A stretch of 9,312 nucleotides of DNA, from contig JAQTVX010000066.1 of NCBI GenBank assembly GCA_028706585.1, positions 1-9,312 on the forward strand. The letters run 5' to 3'. A program made the translations under genes and the position numbers. The DNA comes from Candidatus Krumholzibacteriia bacterium (GTDB lineage: Bacteria > Krumholzibacteriota > Krumholzibacteriia > Krumholzibacteriales > Krumholzibacteriaceae). The notes below the pieces were generated by a model. That model saw only the letters and a program-made list of their open reading frames with translations, had not been told where the DNA came from and made no database searches. Below, in pieces: positions 5,280 through 9,312 of the stretch. The number at the start of each line of letters is the position of its first letter. The first letter of the stretch is position 1.

Positions 5280-6677
5280 TCAAATGGAAACGACGTGAAC
5301 CGTGTTCGTCGAACCCTTTTTGGAGACAGGAATTCCGGCTGTCAGCACCACGCGGCCTCTGATTCCCGCCGCCCTCAGCCTCGCCTTCGCCGCGGCAAAT
5401 ACCTCGTCGCCCGGTTCGATCCGGTCCACCAGGATCGCCTGCACCCCCCACACGAGCCTGATCCGGCGCATCACGGCCGGGTCGCTCGTGAGCGCGACGA
5501 TCCTGACCGCGGGGGGCCGGCAGCGGGCGATCAGCCTGGCCGTCGTCCCCGTATGAGTGAGGCACCCTATCGTGTGCGCCCCCGCATACCGGGCCGTCTC
5601 CACGGCCGCCGAGCAGACGGCATCGACCGTATCCATGGAGGACGCCCGGCCCGCGCACGAGCGCTCGCGCGCGTGACGTTCTCCATAATGCTCCGCCTCC
5701 TCGATAACGCGGGCCATCGTCCGCACGCTCTCGACGGGATAGAGGCCGACGGCGGTCTCTTCCGAAAGCATGAGGGCGTCCGCGCCGTCAAGCGTCGCGT
5801 TCGCCACGTCGCTCGCCTCGGCGCGGGTCGGGCGCTCCGAGCGCACCATCGACTCGAGCATCTGCGTGGCTACGATGACCGGCTTGCCCTCCGTGCGGCA
5901 CTTGTCGATGATCCGCTTCTGCGCGGCCGGCACGCGCTCGAGCGGAATCTCGACTCCGAGATCCCCCCGCGCCACCATGACCGCGTCGGAAACGTCGATT
6001 ATCCTGTCGATGTTGTCGAGCGCCTCGGGCTTCTCGATCTTCGCGACGACGAGAGCGCTCGATTTCCTCCCGGCGATGATCCGCTTCACGCGCATGACGT
6101 CGGCGGCGCTCCTCACGAACGAGACCGCCACGTAATCGACCCCCAGCGCGAGACCGAAGTCGAGATCGCCGCGATCCTTCGCGTTCAAGCCGCCCCCGAT
6201 CCGCAGGCGCGGAACGTTCAGCCCCTTGCGCGACGTGAGGGTGCCGCCATGCACGATCCGGCACAGAATCCGCCGTCCGCGGATCTTCTCGACCTTGAGA
6301 TGAATAATGCCGTCGGCGAGATACAGGTCGTCGCCCGGCCTGACCCTCGCGGGCAGAGAATCATAGGTGACGTGCGCCCGCCCCGCGTCGCCGGAGACCG
6401 CCTCCGTTGTGAGCACGAATGCCTCGCCCTCGCGCAGCGCCGCCTGGCCGTCCTTCATCTCGCCGATGCGGATCTTCGGCCCCGCGAGATCCTGCATGAT
6501 CGCGATGTCCCCCTTGAGGCGTCGAAGCGTCTCGAAGACGTCCCGGTGCTCCGCGCGCGTGCCGTGAGAGAAGTTGAGCCGCGCGACGTCCATCCCCGCG
6601 GCAATGAGCTTCCCGAGCGCTTGCCTGCCGCGGCACGCGGGTCCGATAGTGCAGACGATTTTGGCTCTTCGCTCCAT
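5280..6677 (-). CDS. pyk: Pyruvate kinase
   Basis: 465 residues from the ATG at 6677, which has GGAGG at 6688-6684, six bases upstream. An upstream in-frame extension to 6725 (16 residues) lacks a site and does not match the family. It transfers phosphate from phosphoenolpyruvate to ADP, the last step of glycolysis, in the cytoplasm. Seen: KIVCTIGPA (6-14), RLNFSHG (33-39), QDLAGPKIRIGE (62-73), the B domain about 75-160, KGLNVP (151-156), VSFVRS (185-190), the signature VVAKIEKPEAL (210-220) with the catalytic Lys213, the metal-site region ARGDLGVEIP (236-245), ATQMLESM (270-277), DGADALMLSEETAVGLYP (297-314), and a C-terminal domain ending in GIPVSKKGSTNTVHVV. All expected catalytic landmarks are present and the length is typical of the shorter bacterial form. 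It is transcribed alone, divergent from the glycosyltransferase. Confidence 0.97.
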   Translation of the reverse strand: MERRAKIVCTIGPACRGRQALGKLIAAGMDVARLNFSHGTRAEHRDVFETLRRLKGDIAIMQDLAGPKIRIGEMKDGQAALREGEAFVLTTEAVSGDAGRAHVTYDSLPARVRPGDDLYLADGIIHLKVEKIRGRRILCRIVHGGTLTSRKGLNVPRLRIGGGLNAKDRGDLDFGLALGVDYVAVSFVRSAADVMRVKRIIAGRKSSALVVAKIEKPEALDNIDRIIDVSDAVMVARGDLGVEIPLERVPAAQKRIIDKCRTEGKPVIVATQMLESMVRSERPTRAEASDVANATLDGADALMLSEETAVGLYPVESVRTMARVIEEAEHYGERHARERSCAGRASSMDTVDAVCSAAVETARYAGAHTIGCLTHTGTTARLIARCRPPAVRIVALTSDPAVMRRIRLVWGVQAILVDRIEPGDEVFAAAKARLRAAGIRGRVVLTAGIPVSKKGSTNTVHVVSI

Positions 6678-6697
6678 GCGGCACCTCCGATACAGGC

Positions 6698-6725
6698 ATT
6701 GTAGCCGCAGCGCGCGCCAAATCAA
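6698..6725 (-). promoter_or_regulatory. Predicted promoter of pyk
   Basis: On the minus strand: TTGATT at 6725-6720, a 16-base spacer, and TACAAT at 6703-6698 (5 of 6 matches to the -10 consensus). The start would be near 6691, leaving only about 14 bases before the ATG at 6677, just enough for the GGAGG. No operator-like dyad is evident. Confidence 0.5.
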
Positions 6726-6730
6726 GGGAT

Positions 6731-6759
6731 TTGGTTGAAATCCGACCCGCCGATATGGT
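6731..6759 (+). promoter_or_regulatory. Possible promoter of the glycosyltransferase-reductase pair
   Basis: TTGGTT at 6731-6736, a 17-base spacer and TATGGT at 6754-6759; alternatively TTGAAA (6735-6740) with TATCTA (6759-6764) at 18 bases. Both are weak matches in a short AT-rich patch between divergent genes, so only the general location is suggested. Confidence 0.3.
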
Positions 6760-6799
6760 ATCTATATCTAATCTCAAAAAGGCAGGAGAGGCGATCATC

Positions 6800-7933
6800 G
6801 TGAGACGGAAGATCTTGCACGTCATCTATTCGCTCTACCGCGGCGGCGCCGAGCGCGTCATAGAGACGCAGATTCTCGGCTCGGACAGAGGCCGCTTCGA
6901 GTATCTCGTCTGTGCGATCACGAGCGGCGGAGACCTGGTCGACCGGATGTCGAACGCCGGAGCGACCGTGTTCCGTCTCCGCAAACGGCACCGCGGCGAC
7001 ATAACGGCCGTGACGAAGCTCGCCGCGCTCATCCGCCGCGAGAAGCCGGATCTCCTCCACCTCCACAACTCGCCTGGCATGTTCTGGGGAACGCTGGCGC
7101 AGATAGTGAGCGGCACCGGGGTGCCGATCGTGCGAACCGAGCACAACCCGTATCGCCCCGGGGCGATGCCGACCCTGTACCGTTTCCTCTATCCGCGCTT
7201 CTCGGCCCGCGCGAGGAGGATCATCTGCGTCTCCGAACGCGTGAGGCAGTCGTACGCCGCGGAGTTTCCCAGGCTCGAGCCCAAGCTCGTCGAGATCGCC
7301 AACGGCATCCGTCTCGAGGATTATGAAAAGCTCCCCCCGCGCGCGGAGTGCCGCGCGCGGTTCAAGCTGCTCCCCGGCGCGAAGCTTCTCGGAACGGTCG
7401 GCCGCATGGTGGGCGTCAAGAATCACAAGCTCCTCATCGAGGCGCTCTTCCGCGTGCGCCAGACGGTTCCCGACGTGCATCTGGCCATCATCGGCGAAGG
7501 AGACATGCGCGAAGCCCTCGCCGCTTACGCGGCGGATCTCGGCGTGAGCGAATACGTCTCGCTCGTCAAGGAAACGCAGACAATCGACTATTTCTACGGC
7601 GCGATCGACATCTTCTGCCTCTCGTCCGATTCGGAGGGAATGCCGCTCACGCTCCTCGAGGCCATGGCCTCGGGGGTCCCGGTGGTCTCGACCGAGGTCG
7701 GAGGCATCCCGGAGATAATCGAGGACGGCAAGACCGGCCGCCTCGTGCCGAAAGGCTCGGCGGAGTTCCTCGCCAAACGCATCATAGAGCTGCTGCAGGA
7801 TCCGCAGCGCGCCGCCGAGCTCGCATTGAACGGCCGCAGGATGGTGCACGAACGCTTTTCGTCGGAAAAGATGGTCCGCGCGACGGAGGCCGTCTACGAA
7901 GAGGTGCTGGCGAAGACCGCCTCGAAGCATTAG
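6800..7933 (+). CDS. GT4-family glycosyltransferase (GT-B fold)
   Basis: 377 residues from a GTG start at 6800, chosen because AGGAG (6784-6788) lies upstream and the protein then begins directly with the first strand, RRKILHVIYSLYRGGAERV. A TTG 69 bases further upstream gives an N-terminus without family similarity or a site. Transfers a sugar from a nucleotide-activated donor, probably in cell-envelope or exopolysaccharide synthesis at the inner face of the membrane. Seen: an acceptor-domain GGAE loop (15-18), LLHLHNS (85-91), the second Rossmann domain from GTVGRMVGVKNHKLLIEA (198-215), HLAIIGEGDMR (227-237), and the EX7E donor-site motif E279-G-M-P-L-T-L-L-E287, followed by AMASGVPVVSTEVGGIPEII. 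Ends 10 bases before the aldo/keto reductase, so they probably share a transcript. Donor and acceptor cannot be told from sequence. Confidence 0.92.
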   Translation: MRRKILHVIYSLYRGGAERVIETQILGSDRGRFEYLVCAITSGGDLVDRMSNAGATVFRLRKRHRGDITAVTKLAALIRREKPDLLHLHNSPGMFWGTLAQIVSGTGVPIVRTEHNPYRPGAMPTLYRFLYPRFSARARRIICVSERVRQSYAAEFPRLEPKLVEIANGIRLEDYEKLPPRAECRARFKLLPGAKLLGTVGRMVGVKNHKLLIEALFRVRQTVPDVHLAIIGEGDMREALAAYAADLGVSEYVSLVKETQTIDYFYGAIDIFCLSSDSEGMPLTLLEAMASGVPVVSTEVGGIPEIIEDGKTGRLVPKGSAEFLAKRIIELLQDPQRAAELALNGRRMVHERFSSEKMVRATEAVYEEVLAKTASKH

Positions 7934-7943
7934 ATTCACCAAC

Positions 7944-8951
7944 ATGCTGAAACGCAAACTCGGCGCAACCGACATGAATGTATCGGTGGTGGGCTTCGGC
8001 GGAATCCCGATCCAGGGAGTCCCGCCGGAGGAGGCCGACCGCATACTCAGGCGAGCGATCGAGCGCGGCATCAACTTCTTCGATAGCGCCCGCGGTTACA
8101 CGAACAGCGAGGAAAAGATAGGTCACGCGCTCGAGGGCGTCCGCGATCGGATCTTCCTCTCCACGAAGTCGCTCTCGCGCAAGGCGCCGAAGCTCGCCGC
8201 GGAGATCGAGACGAGCCTCCGCAGCCTCCGCACCGAACGAATCGACCTCTACCAGATCCATTCCGTCGCCTCCCTCGACGATCTCGAGAGGGTACTCTCT
8301 CCGGGCGGCGCCTACGACGTCCTCGTCGACGCGCGCGCGGCCGGGAAGATACGCTGGCTCGGGATCACGAGCCACAGCCGCGAAGTCATGCTCAAGGCGA
8401 TCGAGACGGGCCGCTTCGACACCGTGCAGTTCCCCTTCAATCCGATAGAGACCGAGTGGGAAGAGTCCGTCATCCCCGCGGCGCGCAAGGCGGGCGTCGG
8501 CACGATCTGCATGAAGCCTCTGGCCGGCGGCGCCCTCGTGAACCGTGAGCTCGCGCTGCGCTTCGAGCTCACGCGCGGCATGGACGTCGTGATACCGGGG
8601 ATGGATTCGGTCGCGCAGGTCGAGGAGAACGCGGCGGTCGGAGAGAAGGTCATCCCCCCGGGCGAGAACGAGCTCGCCCGGCTCGAGGCCGAACGGGCCC
8701 GCTGGGGGGAAACGTTCTGCCGCCGGTGCGGTTACTGCATGCCTTGCCCGAACGGGCTCAACATCCCGTTCCTCTTCCTCATCGACGGATACTACACGCG
8801 CTACGAGCTCAAGGACTGGGCCCTCTCGCGCCTCGCGGGGCTCGACAAGAAGTTCGGCGACTGCGAGGCGTGCGGGGAATGTCTCGAAAAGTGCCCCTAT
8901 AAGCTAGCCATCCCCGACATGATGAAGGCCGCCGCCAAGCGCGTTATCTGA
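7944..8951 (+). CDS. Aldo/keto reductase with C-terminal two-[4Fe-4S] ferredoxin-like domain
   Basis: 335 residues. An NAD(P)H-type (beta/alpha)8-barrel with the full AKR catalytic tetrad visible: Asp47 and Tyr52 in FFDSARGYTN (45-54), Lys75 in FLSTKS, His106 in YQIHS. The cofactor-side motifs MKPLAGGAL (190-198) and VIPGMDSVAQVEEN (216-229) are present. The barrel is shortened and followed by CRRCGYCMPCP (259-269) and CEACGECLEKCP (307-318): eight cysteines, enough for two [4Fe-4S] clusters. This is a known bacterial and archaeal AKR subfamily of mostly unknown substrate, in which the clusters suggest electron exchange with ferredoxin. The ATG at 7944 follows the glycosyltransferase stop by 10 bases and has no recognisable Shine-Dalgarno site, so it probably relies on coupling to the upstream gene. 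Converges on the right-edge gene with a 21-base gap. Cytoplasmic; no membrane segment. Confidence 0.93.
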   Translation: MLKRKLGATDMNVSVVGFGGIPIQGVPPEEADRILRRAIERGINFFDSARGYTNSEEKIGHALEGVRDRIFLSTKSLSRKAPKLAAEIETSLRSLRTERIDLYQIHSVASLDDLERVLSPGGAYDVLVDARAAGKIRWLGITSHSREVMLKAIETGRFDTVQFPFNPIETEWEESVIPAARKAGVGTICMKPLAGGALVNRELALRFELTRGMDVVIPGMDSVAQVEENAAVGEKVIPPGENELARLEAERARWGETFCRRCGYCMPCPNGLNIPFLFLIDGYYTRYELKDWALSRLAGLDKKFGDCEACGECLEKCPYKLAIPDMMKAAAKRVI

Positions 8952-8972
8952 GCGCGGGCGATAACCCCGGTC

Positions 8973-9312
8973 TCATTTTCCCGGCGGCGCCGGCGCGCTC
9001 CCTCGGGCCGCCTCGAGCCTTTCGAGCCTCTCAATCATCTTCTTCACGAGGTCGGCGCCGGTTTCGGCGGGACTCTTGAGCCCCGCGAGAACACCGATGT
9101 AACGTCCGATTCGAAACACCAGCACGTCCCCCTGCAGGGGATCGCTCGCGACGCCTATCACGCCCTCGTCGTTCGGGGCGCGGGTCATCTCCTGAAACGA
9201 CGTCACGCGGGAGAGATACCAGTTGAGAGTATCCCGCGCGGCGGCGCCGTCCGCGAGAGTCGAGAGGTAGAGCTTCGCTTCGCCGCCAGCCAGTCCGTAC
9301 GTGCCCACGAAG
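8973..9312 (-). CDS. Uncharacterised protein, C-terminal part (start outside window)
   Basis: The reading frame is open to the right edge (at least 112 codons) and ends at the TGA 8975-8973. A GTG at 9308 could be taken as a start, but the frame continues upstream of it with FVGTYGLAGGEAKLYLS, so a start beyond the window is more likely. Seen: a hydrophilic, mixed alpha/beta sequence with a predicted strand GDVLVFRIGRYIGVLAGL followed by an amphipathic helix of charged residues (VKKMIERLERLEAARG) and a Pro-rich end. No catalytic motif or membrane segment is visible. It weakly recalls DUF6599-type proteins, which carry a phrase of the form G-(hydrophobic)4-x-G-R/K-Y; I hold that at low confidence and assign no function. 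Confidence 0.65.
   Translation of the reverse strand, partial: FVGTYGLAGGEAKLYLSTLADGAAARDTLNWYLSRVTSFQEMTRAPNDEGVIGVASDPLQGDVLVFRIGRYIGVLAGLKSPAETGADLVKKMIERLERLEAARGSAPAPPGK

Noticed and set aside
5196..6704. Long plus-strand open frame opposite pyruvate kinase
   Set aside because: It is the antisense shadow of a gene with every expected pyruvate kinase motif; low-complexity His/Arg/Ala-rich translation.
6722..8074. Long minus-strand open frame opposite the glycosyltransferase
   Set aside because: Shadow frame; it spans the junction between two real genes and has no recognisable domain.
8952..8990. Terminator between the aldo/keto reductase and the right-edge gene
   Set aside because: Only a 4-bp CCGG repeat flanking TCTCATTTTC; too short and largely inside the coding end of the minus-strand gene.

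Overview
The window is GC-rich with strong G/C bias at third codon positions and ordinary bacterial signals (Shine-Dalgarno sites, sigma-70-like boxes). It looks like a chromosomal piece of an uncultured, probably anaerobic or facultative bacterium. The support is a BlaI/M56 sensor pair, an aldo/keto reductase with a two-cluster ferredoxin tail, and a two-thiolase/two-DUF35 operon of a kind I associate with anaerobic and archaeal acyl-CoA chemistry. I cannot name a phylum from the sequence.

Layout, left to right. (1) 1-1151, minus strand: a BlaI/MecI-family repressor and the N-terminal 246 residues of an M56 (BlaR1-like) membrane metallopeptidase, coupled by an ATGA overlap; the peptidase runs off the left edge. 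(2) 1152-1359: divergent control region with back-to-back promoters sharing a -35 region, and a perfect 8-bp dyad over the repressor's -10 box. (3) 1360-4758, plus strand: a tight four-gene operon of two different thiolase/SCP2-like proteins followed by two different Zn-ribbon/OB-fold (DUF35) proteins. By eye alignment both thiolase homologues lack the nucleophilic cysteine, and the second also lacks the His of the GHP motif. (4) 4759-5279: a non-coding gap between converging genes. It holds two perfect hairpins, other dyads, an AT-rich patch, a second copy of the 11-mer at the repressor operator, and a start-less minus-strand remnant resembling the C-terminus of a formylglycine-generating-enzyme/C-type-lectin protein. 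(5) 5280-6677, minus: pyruvate kinase. (6) 6800-8951, plus: a GT4 glycosyltransferase, then 10 bases later an aldo/keto reductase with eight C-terminal cysteines. (7) 8973-9312, minus: the C-terminal part of an unrecognised protein whose start lies outside.

How they work together. The repressor and peptidase should form a sense-cleave-derepress switch. The overlapping promoters make it possible that this switch also touches the thiolase/DUF35 operon, but nothing in the proteins demands it. The four operon products probably form one hetero-oligomeric complex for C-C bond formation or cleavage on acyl-CoA substrates, possibly aldolase-like rather than Claisen thiolysis because the cysteine is missing. 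Pyruvate kinase, glycosyltransferase and reductase look like ordinary neighbours unrelated to that operon. The most novel items are the cysteine-less thiolase pair with paired DUF35 subunits, and the structured gap at 4759-5279.
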